A stretch of DNA of 64,000 bases from a bacterium SCSIO 12741. Lineage in GTDB: Bacteria > Bacteroidota > Bacteroidia > Flavobacteriales_G > Salibacteraceae. Made by a program: the position numbers and the translations under genes. The notes beneath the pieces are model-generated. The model saw only the letters and a list, made by a program, of their open reading frames with translations, searched no databases and was not told the DNA's origin. The DNA lies in the NCBI GenBank assembly GCA_024398055.1, contig CP073749.1, positions 1,612,594 through 1,676,593 on the forward strand, read 5' to 3'. Below are positions 51,106-59,880 of the stretch, piece after piece. Position 1 is the first letter of the stretch, and every line of letters starts with the position of its first letter.

Positions 51106-54100
51106 CTACAAGTTGTTGTAATACTCGTTAACTTTATTCTTGTAGAAAGGTTTCAAATTTAAGGGAATACTTTCCAATAATTCTAATTGCTTCTCTTTCT
51201 CTTGTTTGTACTTTTCTAACATCTGCTGTTCTTCGTACAGATTATCGGCAGTATTAGATTCTCTTTTATTGTCAAATTCCCGCTCCCGCTCTGCCTTTTC
51301 AGACTCCAACAAGCGGCTCATAATTTCTTCCTGACGACGAATACTTTCTTGAGTTAATTGTTGATTTAATAGATCTTCTTCGTTCTGTTCCATCAACTCC
51401 TGCAATTTTTTCAAGCCAGCACCACCATTTTGACCTTCCATTTGCTCACTTAAACGTCTCAATTCATTTCTAATTGCAGACTGTTCTGCGGCCATTTTAG
51501 CGATTTGTTCGCTCATCTGGGACCCACGCCCAGATTTATTTCCCTGACCCTTTTTTTGGCCACTTCCTGGCTTCTTACCATTCTGTTGTTGCTGCTTCAT
51601 CTGCTCAGCCAACTTTTGCATCTGTTTACTCAGCTGTTGTTGCATTTTCTTTAGGTCACCCATCTTAGGCATTCCGCCTGATCCTGGTTTCGAACAGCTC
51701 TTGTTACCAAACTTCTTTTCGGCCATTTGCTTCTGCGATTGTTGGATACTTTCATCCAGCAGTAGAGCCAAATTGTTTACCGAAGTCATCACCAATTGCT
51801 GGCGACTCAGGGTTTCCGGCAATTTCCGATCAGCCATGTGTTTGATCGATTTTTCCAGGTTGCTGTTTATGGCCGAAATTTCTTTGTTTACCACCGATTG
51901 AATCTGAATGTTGCGCTTGGATAAGGCAAATAGACTGTCTTCAATCATTTTGGCGTTGTCCTTTAATCTCTTTTGTTCTTTGGTCAACTCCGTAAATCGG
52001 GGATCGTTGGGTTGTGTTTTCTTGGATTCATCAATCAACGATTCCTGATCAAAACTCAACTCCAATAGATTTTTTCTCAACCGACGCAGCGCTTCAATAT
52101 CCTCTTGTTGCTGTTCTTCTTGCATCTGTTGTTGCAAGTCGGATAGCTTCTGTTGCATTTTCTGCATTTGCCGTTCCGCTTGCTGCTGGGATTTTTGCGC
52201 TTCCTTTTTCTTCTGCTGCTGCATTTGATCGGAGGCTTTTTGCATCTGGTCTTTAGCCTCTTTTTTCTCCTGATCTACATTCGGAAGGTTCTGTTTATTC
52301 TCGAGATCTTTGTTCAACTCCTCCAGCTTCTCCAATTCCTTTTCGAGATCCTCCATCTCCTTATTCAGGCTATCTTGTTCCTGCTTCAAGTCTTCGCTCT
52401 CTTCATTCTTGTCAGCGGTTTTTTCTCGCAGTTCTTCCTGTTTCTTTTGAAGCTCCTTTAGGTCTTCAATAGTCTTATTGAGTTTATCCTCAAACTCCAA
52501 TTGCTTGAACAACTCCAGGCTTCGGTCAAGTTCTTTTTCAAGATCCTTGTTGGACAGTTCCATCTTATCCAACTTATCCTGCATCTGGTTTTTGTTCATT
52601 TCGTCCATCATCTTCTGGATTTCTTCGAGCATTTTTTTCATCTCTTCATCCATCACTTTTTCCAGAAGTTCTTCGAGTTGTCTTTGCTTTTCCATCAAAG
52701 ATTCATCCTGCTGGCTAAACTCTCGCTGACGTTCGTTTCTCTCTTTGTTTTTCTTTTGAATTTCTTCAAAGGAATTGCGCAAATTCTTTTGCTTCTCGAG
52801 TAATTCATTGAGCTGTTTCTTTTCTTCCCAACTGATATTTTTCTTTTCAATCAGTTTACGATTCAGCTTGTCAATTTCTCGTTTAATGTCTTTGGCTTCT
52901 TTTAGACTGGCCTCCAAGTCCTTTACAATTTCTTCCGCCTTCTGATCTGCTTCTTCGCGGATTTCTTTCTTACCTGGCATTCGGTAAAACAACGAGTGTG
53001 TTCTGGCCGATTTAGGGGAATGAATGGCATCGTTGTCCCAAACCTCAAAGTAGTACTCGAGCTGATCCTCCATGGCCAATTCCAGATTCTTCAAATTCCA
53101 AGCGTGAAAAAACAGGTGGTTGTTCACACCTTTTGGCAACAGAATTTCCTCCTGCTTCCAATTCTCCCCACCATTTTTCCGGTACTTAAACCACAATCTG
53201 GTAAAACCATAGTCGTCGGTAATCTGGCCTTTGAAATAAAAGATCCGAGTAGCCAGGCTATCGCTCATTTTTGAAACCTGAATTTTTGGGTATTGATCCT
53301 TGATCACTTTTACGTGAACCTTAAGTGAATCATGCAGACTTACTTCACTATTGGACGGAAAGAAAGTTAAGGTTTCCAGATTGGATGCAATTCTTGAAAA
53401 AGAATAAATATCCTCTCCTTTACGATTTACCTCAACAAGGGAATCGGTTGTTTTTACCTGAATCGTTCCGGTGTGACGGGTTTCAAAATCCCAAGTGAGT
53501 TGGGTTCCTTCTGGTACAAATAGTTCGGTTACGTCCTTTAGGGTTTCAGCTTCGCGACCGATGTACTCCGGGTATTTCACATCCAGCGATATACTTCTAA
53601 AAACCGGACGAGGCATTACGTGCAGTTCATAAGAATTGGATTCATAACCATTGGCCGAAAGGTTGAAGGAATTACTTTCCTGCAGATTTCTTAGGGTGTA
53701 ACTAAATACACCTATTTCCTGGCGGTTCATTTTATAACGGTTACCCTTCCATTCAAAATAACACTCAGCCGGAATTTCCTCTCCTTCAGTTCTCACGACA
53801 ATTTCAGCATCCTGATCTTTGAGAAAGCTGAGGTTTTCATTCTGTAATATGAAATCGAAGGGTTTGGGTTTTTCAAAAGTTTCGTCGTATTCCAGAATTC
53901 TCTCCGTACTATCTGTAATTACGCTAGGAGACGCAAAAACTAAAATCAAGAGAGCACCTAAGGGTACTGCAGCAAACTTGAGGTACTTTTTGTTCTGGGA
54001 TAAATCAATGGCTTTATAAAAAGCAATGGGTTTCAGTTCTTCAGCTCGTTGATCAATACTTGCTTCAATCAACAACCGGTTGGTATCCGACAATTCAACC

Positions 54101-54453
54101 AGCTTTTGGAGCTGAAGGGTATTGGTTAATTTATCTTTTACCTGAGGAAAATGTTGACCAATCAATTCAGCAGCTTGTTCGGCTGAAATAACCTTACCCA
54201 GTTTATATAATCGGGTGAGGGGAATAACTACATAGCGTACCAGGATATATCCATTTCCCAACCAAAAGGAGAAAAACAAAAAGGTCCGGATTCCAGTACC
54301 GAACCGGCCAAAATGCTCCAAGGTAGTTACCCCAATAAAGAACAAGGTAAACCAGGCCACAAAAAAGATGATGCCCTTAACCAGTCGATTGGTGTAGTAC
54401 CTACGTACAAACCGGTCTAATTTTTTGAGTATGAGCTCAAAGTTTGATGCCAT
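51106..54453 (-). CDS. DUF4175-type membrane protein with long charged coiled coil
   Basis: 1115 residues. Three membrane helices lie in the first 185 residues (FFVAWFTLFFIGVTTL, FLFFSFWLGNGYILVRYVVI, FAAVPLGALLILVFA). A periplasmic region of beta modules follows (about 190-480). From about residue 500 come roughly 350 residues of Lys/Glu/Gln-rich coiled coil (KELQKKQEELREK, QKSQQQAERQMQKMQQKL). A Met/Gln-rich tail and a conserved end (LLESIPLNLKPFYKNKVNEYYN) close the chain. This is the architecture of the Bacteroidota DUF4175 family, whose function is not established. It begins an operon with the RsbW-like and ybeY genes. Confidence 0.78.
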   Translation of the reverse strand: MASNFELILKKLDRFVRRYYTNRLVKGIIFFVAWFTLFFIGVTTLEHFGRFGTGIRTFLFFSFWLGNGYILVRYVVIPLTRLYKLGKVISAEQAAELIGQHFPQVKDKLTNTLQLQKLVELSDTNRLLIEASIDQRAEELKPIAFYKAIDLSQNKKYLKFAAVPLGALLILVFASPSVITDSTERILEYDETFEKPKPFDFILQNENLSFLKDQDAEIVVRTEGEEIPAECYFEWKGNRYKMNRQEIGVFSYTLRNLQESNSFNLSANGYESNSYELHVMPRPVFRSISLDVKYPEYIGREAETLKDVTELFVPEGTQLTWDFETRHTGTIQVKTTDSLVEVNRKGEDIYSFSRIASNLETLTFFPSNSEVSLHDSLKVHVKVIKDQYPKIQVSKMSDSLATRIFYFKGQITDDYGFTRLWFKYRKNGGENWKQEEILLPKGVNNHLFFHAWNLKNLELAMEDQLEYYFEVWDNDAIHSPKSARTHSLFYRMPGKKEIREEADQKAEEIVKDLEASLKEAKDIKREIDKLNRKLIEKKNISWEEKKQLNELLEKQKNLRNSFEEIQKKNKERNERQREFSQQDESLMEKQRQLEELLEKVMDEEMKKMLEEIQKMMDEMNKNQMQDKLDKMELSNKDLEKELDRSLELFKQLEFEDKLNKTIEDLKELQKKQEELREKTADKNEESEDLKQEQDSLNKEMEDLEKELEKLEELNKDLENKQNLPNVDQEKKEAKDQMQKASDQMQQQKKKEAQKSQQQAERQMQKMQQKLSDLQQQMQEEQQQEDIEALRRLRKNLLELSFDQESLIDESKKTQPNDPRFTELTKEQKRLKDNAKMIEDSLFALSKRNIQIQSVVNKEISAINSNLEKSIKHMADRKLPETLSRQQLVMTSVNNLALLLDESIQQSQKQMAEKKFGNKSCSKPGSGGMPKMGDLKKMQQQLSKQMQKLAEQMKQQQQNGKKPGSGQKKGQGNKSGRGSQMSEQIAKMAAEQSAIRNELRRLSEQMEGQNGGAGLKKLQELMEQNEEDLLNQQLTQESIRRQEEIMSRLLESEKAEREREFDNKRESNTADNLYEEQQMLEKYKQEKEKQLELLESIPLNLKPFYKNKVNEYYNNL

Positions 54454-54473
54454 GTTTTCAACTGTGTAACCTA

Positions 54474-54481
54474 CGAATATA
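54474..54481 (-). promoter_or_regulatory. -7-like element of the DUF4175-rsbW-ybeY operon
   Basis: TATATTCG on the minus strand has one mismatch to TAnnTTTG and lies 20 bases before the ATG at 54453. Confidence 0.3.
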
Positions 54482-54611
54482 GCGACATTTTAGGTTGACC
54501 ATTGGTTTTAACAATCCTGTTAGTACTTCTTAACTTAAAATGAGAATCCATATTGTGAATCTCAAAATCCAAACCTTCGATAGAGCGCTTCATGGAATAG
54601 GAATCAAAAAT

Positions 54612-54619
54612 TATCTTTG
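54612..54619 (+). promoter_or_regulatory. -7 element of gltX
   Basis: TATCTTTG fits TAnnTTTG. Transcription would start near 54624, which excludes the TTG at 54617 and supports the ATG at 54644. Confidence 0.55.
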
Positions 54620-54643
54620 CAGCCCAAATTAAAGGCGTTGAAA

Positions 54644-56170
54644 ATGGAAAATGTTCGAGTGCGATTTGCCCCCAGTCCGACTGGACCCCTTCACATGGGT
54701 GGAGTAAGAACGGCATTGTACAACTACCTGTTTGCTAAAAAACACGGTGGAACTTTTATTCTTCGAATTGAAGATACGGATCAAACCCGCTACGTTCCAG
54801 GAGCTGAAGACTATATCGTAGAAGCTCTGGATTGGTGTGGATTACTTCCTGATGAAAGTCCTTCTCAACCCGGTTCTTTTGGTCCTTACCGCCAAAGTGA
54901 ACGTAAGGAAGCGGGAATGTATCGTCAGTTTGCAGATCAGCTGGTTGAAAATGGCCACGCCTATTATGCCTTCGATACACCCGAAGAGCTTGACGCGGTA
55001 AGAGAACAGGCCAAGCAAATGAAAATGCCGAATTGGCAATACAACAGCATTACGCGTAACAGCATGCGAAACTCCTTGACCTTGTCGAAGGATGAAACCC
55101 AGCAGTTGTTGGATGAAGGAACTCCGTATGTAATTCGTTTAAAAGCGCCCCGAAATGAAGAAATCCGTATCGATGATTTGATTCGTGGCTGGGTAGTAGT
55201 AAATACTTCCAACATTGATGACAAGGTTATTCTAAAAGCTGATGGAATGCCTACTTATCACCTGGCCAATGTGGTGGATGATCACCTTATGAAAATTACC
55301 CATGTAATTCGTGGGGAAGAATGGTTGCCTTCTGCACCTACGCACGTTTTACTATACCGTTACTTGGGATGGGAAGAAGAAATGCCTCGATTTGCTCACC
55401 TTCCTCTTATCCTAAAACCAGATGGAAATGGAAAATTGAGTAAACGTGATGGAGATCGTTTAGGCTTTCCTGTATTCCCATTGGAATGGCATGCTGGTGA
55501 TGAAGTATCAAGTGGATATCGTGAAAAGGGATATTTTCCAGAAGCCTTTATCAATATGTTGGCCTTTTTGGGTTGGAACCCAGGTGATGATCGAGAGTTA
55601 TTTACCCTTACCGAACTTATCGAAGCTTTCTCATTAGAAAGAGTGGGTAAAGCTGGAGCCAAATTTGATGCTGACAAAACCAAATGGTACAACCAGCAAT
55701 ACCTACGCAAAAAAGATAAAAACGAGTTGGCTGCTTTGGCCATGCCTTTGGCACAGCAAGCTGGTTATGATGTAGATGAAGTTTATCTGGCTCAGGTATG
55801 TGAATTGATGAAGGAACGAGCTACATTTATTAGCGATTTGGTTTCCGAATCCTTCTATTTCACGGCGCCCACGGAGTACGACGAAAAAACCCGTAAAAAG
55901 AAATGGAAAGAGGATACTCCATCCATTATCGGGAACCTACGTCAGATTTTGGCCGATCTTCCGGAATTTAATGCTGAATCAATTGACGCTGCTTTCCACC
56001 AGTTTTTGGAAGCCAATGGTTATGGCTTTGGTAAGGTAATGCCTGGATTCAGACTCTTGGTTACCGGAAAAGGAATGGGCCCTTCTATGTCTGAAATTTC
56101 TGCTCTTTTAGGAAAAGAAGAGGTATTGAATCGGATTGATACAGGATTGAACAACCTGGCCAATGCTTAA
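54644..56170 (+). CDS. gltX: Glutamate--tRNA ligase
   Basis: The 508-residue class I synthetase charges tRNA-Glu. It has FAPSPTGPLHMGG at 8-20 with HMGG as the HIGH motif, and KLSKR at 264-268. The glutamate- and tRNA-binding parts (FILRIEDTDQTR, HVIRGEEWLPSAPTHVLLY) and a C-terminal anticodon-binding domain follow. An in-frame TTG at 54617 is rejected because the promoter overlaps it. The last eight bases overlap folB. Confidence 0.96.
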   Translation: MENVRVRFAPSPTGPLHMGGVRTALYNYLFAKKHGGTFILRIEDTDQTRYVPGAEDYIVEALDWCGLLPDESPSQPGSFGPYRQSERKEAGMYRQFADQLVENGHAYYAFDTPEELDAVREQAKQMKMPNWQYNSITRNSMRNSLTLSKDETQQLLDEGTPYVIRLKAPRNEEIRIDDLIRGWVVVNTSNIDDKVILKADGMPTYHLANVVDDHLMKITHVIRGEEWLPSAPTHVLLYRYLGWEEEMPRFAHLPLILKPDGNGKLSKRDGDRLGFPVFPLEWHAGDEVSSGYREKGYFPEAFINMLAFLGWNPGDDRELFTLTELIEAFSLERVGKAGAKFDADKTKWYNQQYLRKKDKNELAALAMPLAQQAGYDVDEVYLAQVCELMKERATFISDLVSESFYFTAPTEYDEKTRKKKWKEDTPSIIGNLRQILADLPEFNAESIDAAFHQFLEANGYGFGKVMPGFRLLVTGKGMGPSMSEISALLGKEEVLNRIDTGLNNLANA

Positions 56171-56513
56171 AGTTTCCGTTCACGAACTGGAGATTAAAGC
56201 CTTCCACGGTGTATATCCGGAGGAAGCTGAAAACGGAAATACTTTCTTGATCAACATAGATGTTTGGCAAGATCAAAATCGGGGTGTTATTAGTGATCAG
56301 GTGGAAGATACCCTGGATTATACCCAATTGATTGAACTCGCTGAAGCCGAAATGGCGCAACGATCTCATCTTTTGGAGCACGTTGCACAGCGAATTATTG
56401 ATCGAATCAAAAAACAATTTTCACCCATTAATCGAATTAAGGTTCAGATTACCAAATGCTATCCACCCATTCCTCAAAAAACCAAAGGGGTGAGTGTAAC
56501 ATTGGAAGAGTGA
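56163..56513 (+). CDS. folB: Dihydroneopterin aldolase
   Basis: The 116-residue enzyme of folate synthesis cleaves dihydroneopterin to hydroxymethyl-dihydropterin and glycolaldehyde. The N-terminus LEIKAFHGVYPEEAENGN and the C-terminus IKVQITKCYPPIP match the family. The catalytic Lys is in the latter, and length is standard. Eight bases overlap gltX, so it is translated from the same transcript. No other folate gene lies close by. Confidence 0.9.
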   Translation: MLKVSVHELEIKAFHGVYPEEAENGNTFLINIDVWQDQNRGVISDQVEDTLDYTQLIELAEAEMAQRSHLLEHVAQRIIDRIKKQFSPINRIKVQITKCYPPIPQKTKGVSVTLEE

Positions 56514-56531
56514 TTTATTAACTGAGTTTAT

Positions 56532-56539
56532 TACCTTTG
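56532..56539 (+). promoter_or_regulatory. -7 element of tRNA-Cys
   Basis: TACCTTTG fits TAnnTTTG and lies 17 bases before the first base of the tRNA, a position suited to a short precursor 5' end. Confidence 0.55.
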
Positions 56540-56556
56540 CAGACCTTACAAAAAAG

Positions 56557-56627
56557 GGTCTCGTGGCCGAGTGGCTAGGCGCTGGTCTGCAAAACCATGT
56601 ACAGCGGTTCGAATCCGCTCGAGACCT
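56557..56627 (+). tRNA. tRNA-Cys(GCA)
   Basis: 71 bases. The acceptor arms GGTCTCG and CGAGACC pair perfectly. The anticodon loop CTGCAAA between TGGT and ACCA gives GCA. The T-arm is AGCGG-TTCGAAT-CCGCT. CCA is not encoded. A terminator follows nine bases downstream. Confidence 0.95.
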
Positions 56628-56635
56628 CAACATGA

Positions 56636-56672
56636 AAAACGGGTGCGATCTAATGATTTCACCCGTTTTTTT
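56636..56672 (+). terminator. Intrinsic terminator after tRNA-Cys
   Basis: AAAACGGGTG and CACCCGTTTT form a 10-bp stem over a 14-base loop, with the U-run continuing past the stem. Confidence 0.8.
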
Positions 56673-56714
56673 ATTTCTATTTGTTTGTATTCAAATCGCC
56701 CTAAAACGCTAGCT

Positions 56715-57824
56715 ATGAAAAACCTTTTCCTATCCCTTTTTACGGTTGCCCTTGTTCTCAGTAGTTTTATTGGAAATACCTGTACCGGCATTCGATTGGT
56801 AACCAAAGACGGGGGTGTTATTTACGGTAGAAGTATGGAATGGGGAGCTTTTGATCTAAATTCAAGAGTGGCCATTGTTCCCCGAGGATACACTTTTACA
56901 GGCCTCACTCCGGATGGATTTACTGGAAAAACCTACCAGGCAATATACGGAGTAGTGGGATTGGATATGCTACACAAAGACCTCATTGCCGATGGAATGA
57001 ACGAAAAAGGACTAACAATCGGATTGTTTTACCATCCTGGATTTGCCAAATACCCAGAATTTGAAAAGACTCAGGCAACCAACACTATTTCTGCTCAGGA
57101 AGTTCCCAATTACATCTTAACTCAATTTGCCTCGGTGGAAGAAGTAAAAACAGGAATGGAACAAGTTAAAGTCGTTGGCGTGGTAGAACCCAAACTAGGA
57201 ATCATTGTAGAAGGTCATTGGATGGTGAGCGATGCATCCGGCAATTCCATAGTGATTGAATACAATGAAGGGGAATTAAAAATTTTTGATGCTCCCTTGG
57301 GTGTAATTACCAACGCGCCTAATTACGATTGGCACCTTACCAACCTTCGAAACCACATCAACCTATCCATGTATTCTTTGCCTACCAAAGAAATTGAGAG
57401 TTACAGTTTTAGTCCACTTGGAGCTGGATCTGGAATGACCGGATTACCTGGAGACAATACTCCTCCTTCAAGATTTATTAGAGCCGTAGCCTGGTCTCAA
57501 ACCGCTCGTGAACTTCCAAATGCGGAAGAAGCTACGTACGAATTGTTCCGAATTTTAGACAATTTTCAACTTCCTTTAGGTCCCGATGGAGCGGAAGGAT
57601 CCAGTGAAAAAAGCAATAATGATCTGATGCGCTCGTCCACTATTTGGACTACTTCTTGGAACATGACGGATCTCAAGCTGAATTTTCATACCCAGCACAA
57701 CCGCAGGTTACGTCAGTTAGATTTAAAGAAGATTGATTTTTCTAATATGGGTGATGAAATTGTTCATATCACTATGGATGAAAAGAAAGAACAAGACATC
57801 CTGGAAATTGGTCCTGGTTTGTAG
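56715..57824 (+). CDS. Choloylglycine hydrolase family (Ntn amidase), exported
   Basis: 369 residues from ATG 56715; the longer open frame runs through the tRNA and terminator and is not used. The signal peptide is MKNLFLSLFTVALVLSSFIG, followed almost at once by the N-terminal nucleophile Cys23 (NTCTGIRL). KDGGVIYGRSMEWG, the middle ADGMNEKGLTIGLFY and VITNAPNYDWHLTNL with the conserved Asn are family marks. Members hydrolyse linear amides such as conjugated bile salts, penicillin V or acyl-homoserine lactones. In a free-living organism the substrate is open; N-acyl homoserine lactones or lipid amides are possible. Confidence 0.88.
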   Translation: MKNLFLSLFTVALVLSSFIGNTCTGIRLVTKDGGVIYGRSMEWGAFDLNSRVAIVPRGYTFTGLTPDGFTGKTYQAIYGVVGLDMLHKDLIADGMNEKGLTIGLFYHPGFAKYPEFEKTQATNTISAQEVPNYILTQFASVEEVKTGMEQVKVVGVVEPKLGIIVEGHWMVSDASGNSIVIEYNEGELKIFDAPLGVITNAPNYDWHLTNLRNHINLSMYSLPTKEIESYSFSPLGAGSGMTGLPGDNTPPSRFIRAVAWSQTARELPNAEEATYELFRILDNFQLPLGPDGAEGSSEKSNNDLMRSSTIWTTSWNMTDLKLNFHTQHNRRLRQLDLKKIDFSNMGDEIVHITMDEKKEQDILEIGPGL

Positions 57825-57829
57825 GCAAA

Positions 57830-58894
57830 TTAAAATACTTTGAGGTCGATAAACACCGGTAAGTGGTCACTGTATCCACCATGGTATTTCATACCGATAT
57901 AGGTTCGGTAAACCTTAGTACCGCCATGCTTCTCATCCCGCTCAATTAGAAAAGGAGCTGAAAATATTTGAGCTTGTTTGTTTCGAACAACAAGGCCCTT
58001 GGATTTGGTAAGCATAGGTGCACTCACAACTACCTGATCCAAAACAGCCCATTCACTTTGGTATTTGTGAGTGCCTTGATTCTCCAATTTATCAAACATC
58101 ATGTTTACCAGATCAGTAGAATCAAGATTAGTCGTATCCAATTTGGCATTGAGTACCTCTTTCATGCTTTTGTCCACTGGCTGATCGTTGAAGTCGCCCA
58201 TAATTAAAATTCGTGCAGAAGGATCTTCCGATTGGATCCGATCCACCTCTTGTTTTAATACCCGGGCAACATGCATTCGGGCTGGTTGAGTTTCTAAATG
58301 CCCTCGCCATCTACTGGGCCAGTGATTGATAAAGAGGTGCAGGGTATCTTTTTCCAGTACTTTGAATTGAGCGTATAGAATATCTCGGGTTTTGTAAGCA
58401 CTATCCCACGGAAAGGTTATTGGAATGGGTTTGGAACTTAGCAGCTCAACTTTTTCAGCCCGATAGATAAGTCCCACATCAATTCCCCGTCGATCCGGCG
58501 ATTCAAAGTGAACAATATCATAGTTGTTCTTCGATAATGGAGTTTCACTCAATAGCTGCTCCAGTACATAGCGGTTTTCTAATTCACAGAATCCGGCGAT
58601 TTCAACAGGTTCCCAACCGCCAACCGCCATAACCACTTTACTTAACTTGTTTAGCTTATCGTAAAAACGGTAATTGTTCCAATAATGATTTCCCTTTGGA
58701 GTAAAGTCCTCATCCCGCTTTAAGGAATCATCGTAAGTATCAAAGAGGTTTTCAACATTGTAGAAAGACACGCGAATGGCATCTTCTCCACGAGGAAAAT
58801 CATTGAATGATTCCGGTAATTTATCGTAATAGGTTTGGCCCGAAACCAGGGAAACAATTCCCAATAAAATAAGAAGCGAGCCGAAGGATTTCAC
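57830..58894 (-). CDS. Exported endonuclease/exonuclease/phosphatase family protein
   Basis: 354 residues with a signal peptide (MKSFGSLLILLGIVSLVSGQ). The EEP fold motifs are intact: VSFYNVENLFD, GFCELENRYVL with the metal-binding Glu, HLFINHWPSRW, ILIMGDFNDQP and the final YSDHLPVFIDL. It hydrolyses phosphodiester or phosphoester bonds outside the cytoplasm; nucleic acid is likely, but a phospholipid or sugar phosphate cannot be excluded. It starts four bases after the rpiB stop and is in the same operon. Confidence 0.88.
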   Translation of the reverse strand: MKSFGSLLILLGIVSLVSGQTYYDKLPESFNDFPRGEDAIRVSFYNVENLFDTYDDSLKRDEDFTPKGNHYWNNYRFYDKLNKLSKVVMAVGGWEPVEIAGFCELENRYVLEQLLSETPLSKNNYDIVHFESPDRRGIDVGLIYRAEKVELLSSKPIPITFPWDSAYKTRDILYAQFKVLEKDTLHLFINHWPSRWRGHLETQPARMHVARVLKQEVDRIQSEDPSARILIMGDFNDQPVDKSMKEVLNAKLDTTNLDSTDLVNMMFDKLENQGTHKYQSEWAVLDQVVVSAPMLTKSKGLVVRNKQAQIFSAPFLIERDEKHGGTKVYRTYIGMKYHGGYSDHLPVFIDLKVF

Positions 58895-58898
58895 AAGA

Positions 58899-59333
58899 CT
58901 AGTGGTTCATTGGAATTTTAGCCACACGATCAGCATGTCTACCACCTTCAAAAGACTCCGCTAAAAAGGCGTGAACAATTTCCTTCGCCTTATCTACTTC
59001 CAAATATCGAGCAGGAAGTGCACAGATATTAGCATCATTGTGTTGTCTGGCTAATTCAGCGATGTCTTTTTGCCAGCACAAAGCCGAACGGATACCTTGG
59101 TGCTTATTTGCGGCCATGTTGATCCCATTTCCACTTCCACACATGAGGATTCCTAATTCTACTTCCTTGTTTTCAACAGCATTTGCCACAGGGTGTGCAA
59201 AATCAGGATAATCACAACGCTCAGCAGAACCCGGACCGTAGTCAACTACCTCGTGACCCAGTTCTTCCAAGTAACTTTTGATTTCAACCTTTAAATCAAA
59301 TCCAGCGTGATCGCTTCCCAATGCAAGTTTCAT
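58899..59333 (-). CDS. rpiB: Ribose-5-phosphate isomerase B
   Basis: The 144-residue enzyme interconverts ribose 5-phosphate and ribulose 5-phosphate in the pentose phosphate pathway. The motifs GSDHAGFDLK at the N-terminus and MCGSGNGINMAANK with catalytic Cys65 are present. ARQHNDANICALPAR completes the phosphate site. It has a perfect -7 element and leads the pair with the EEP protein. Confidence 0.94.
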   Translation of the reverse strand: MKLALGSDHAGFDLKVEIKSYLEELGHEVVDYGPGSAERCDYPDFAHPVANAVENKEVELGILMCGSGNGINMAANKHQGIRSALCWQKDIAELARQHNDANICALPARYLEVDKAKEIVHAFLAESFEGGRHADRVAKIPMNH

Positions 59334-59349
59334 AGATTCCTATTTTGGA

Positions 59350-59357
59350 CAAAAATA
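59350..59357 (-). promoter_or_regulatory. -7 element of rpiB
   Basis: TATTTTTG on the minus strand fits TAnnTTTG and lies 16 bases before the ATG at 59333. Confidence 0.5.
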
Positions 59358-59773
59358 CATTTACCCTGGCTTTCGGAATCATCAAATAGGAAAGGAAAAT
59401 TGATTTCTAGGTAGTTTACAGGTAGTTAAGACAGAGTTAACTTTAAGATAGGTTGATTTTCAATGAATTAACAATGGGTTAAGATTACGTTTAATAACAC
59501 CGTTGATAACCGTTAAAAACTCCTCAAACTTTTTTCTTGCATTATTCCCCTAAAATGTGAATTGACTATTCTGTCGAGGAAATCAAGAGTGAATTGCTTT
59601 TTATTTTGAGTACTTATTCACTCTCCGAAATACGTTACTAGGAGTCAAATTCACCAAAACTTTTCAATAATCAACAGGGTGTTGAAATTGTTAACTATTG
59701 TGTAAAACCAAAAACCTCCTGCTAATTTTCAAGCCTTTAGAAAAATTAATCTGTTCATTTGATGTTATTAAAT

Positions 59774-59802
59774 TTTGATAAAGCAGAAATCCAATAATTT
59801 TG
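59774..59802 (+). promoter_or_regulatory. -33/-7 promoter of the MORN-repeat gene
   Basis: TTTG (59774-59777) and TAATTTTG (59795-59802) are 17 bases apart. The start near 59807 would leave an AT-rich leader of about 74 bases, longer than most here. Confidence 0.6.
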
Positions 59803-59880
59803 GCAACGACTTTCAAACACTATCAACAGCATAATACTATTACTAATAACTTTTTTAAATATTTAAATAAATAATTGGAG

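Larger units (their letters stand above)
59334..59874. other. 540-bp AT-rich intergenic region
   Basis: The longest non-coding stretch in the window. It holds the divergent promoters of rpiB and the MORN gene, an inverted repeat GAGTGAAT/ATTCACTC (59587-59594 and 59616-59623, 21-base loop), and two one-mismatch relatives of the DnaA box (TTATTCACT at 59614 and TGTGTAAAA near 59700). I see no open frame, RNA gene or strong terminator. The boxes are too weak and few to call an origin. Confidence 0.6.

Noticed and set aside
52153-52803. Leu/Phe-rich open frames on the plus strand opposite the DUF4175-type gene
   Set aside because: They are the antisense of a Lys/Glu/Gln-rich coiled coil, which always yields Leu/Phe-rich frames. 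No start context or family match.
56571-56714. N-terminal extension of the choloylglycine-hydrolase-like protein
   Set aside because: The open frame crosses tRNA-Cys and its terminator; the signal peptide begins at 56715.
59334-59874. Replication origin
   Set aside because: AT-rich and near the parS-like sites, but only two imperfect DnaA boxes and no dnaA or parAB gene nearby.
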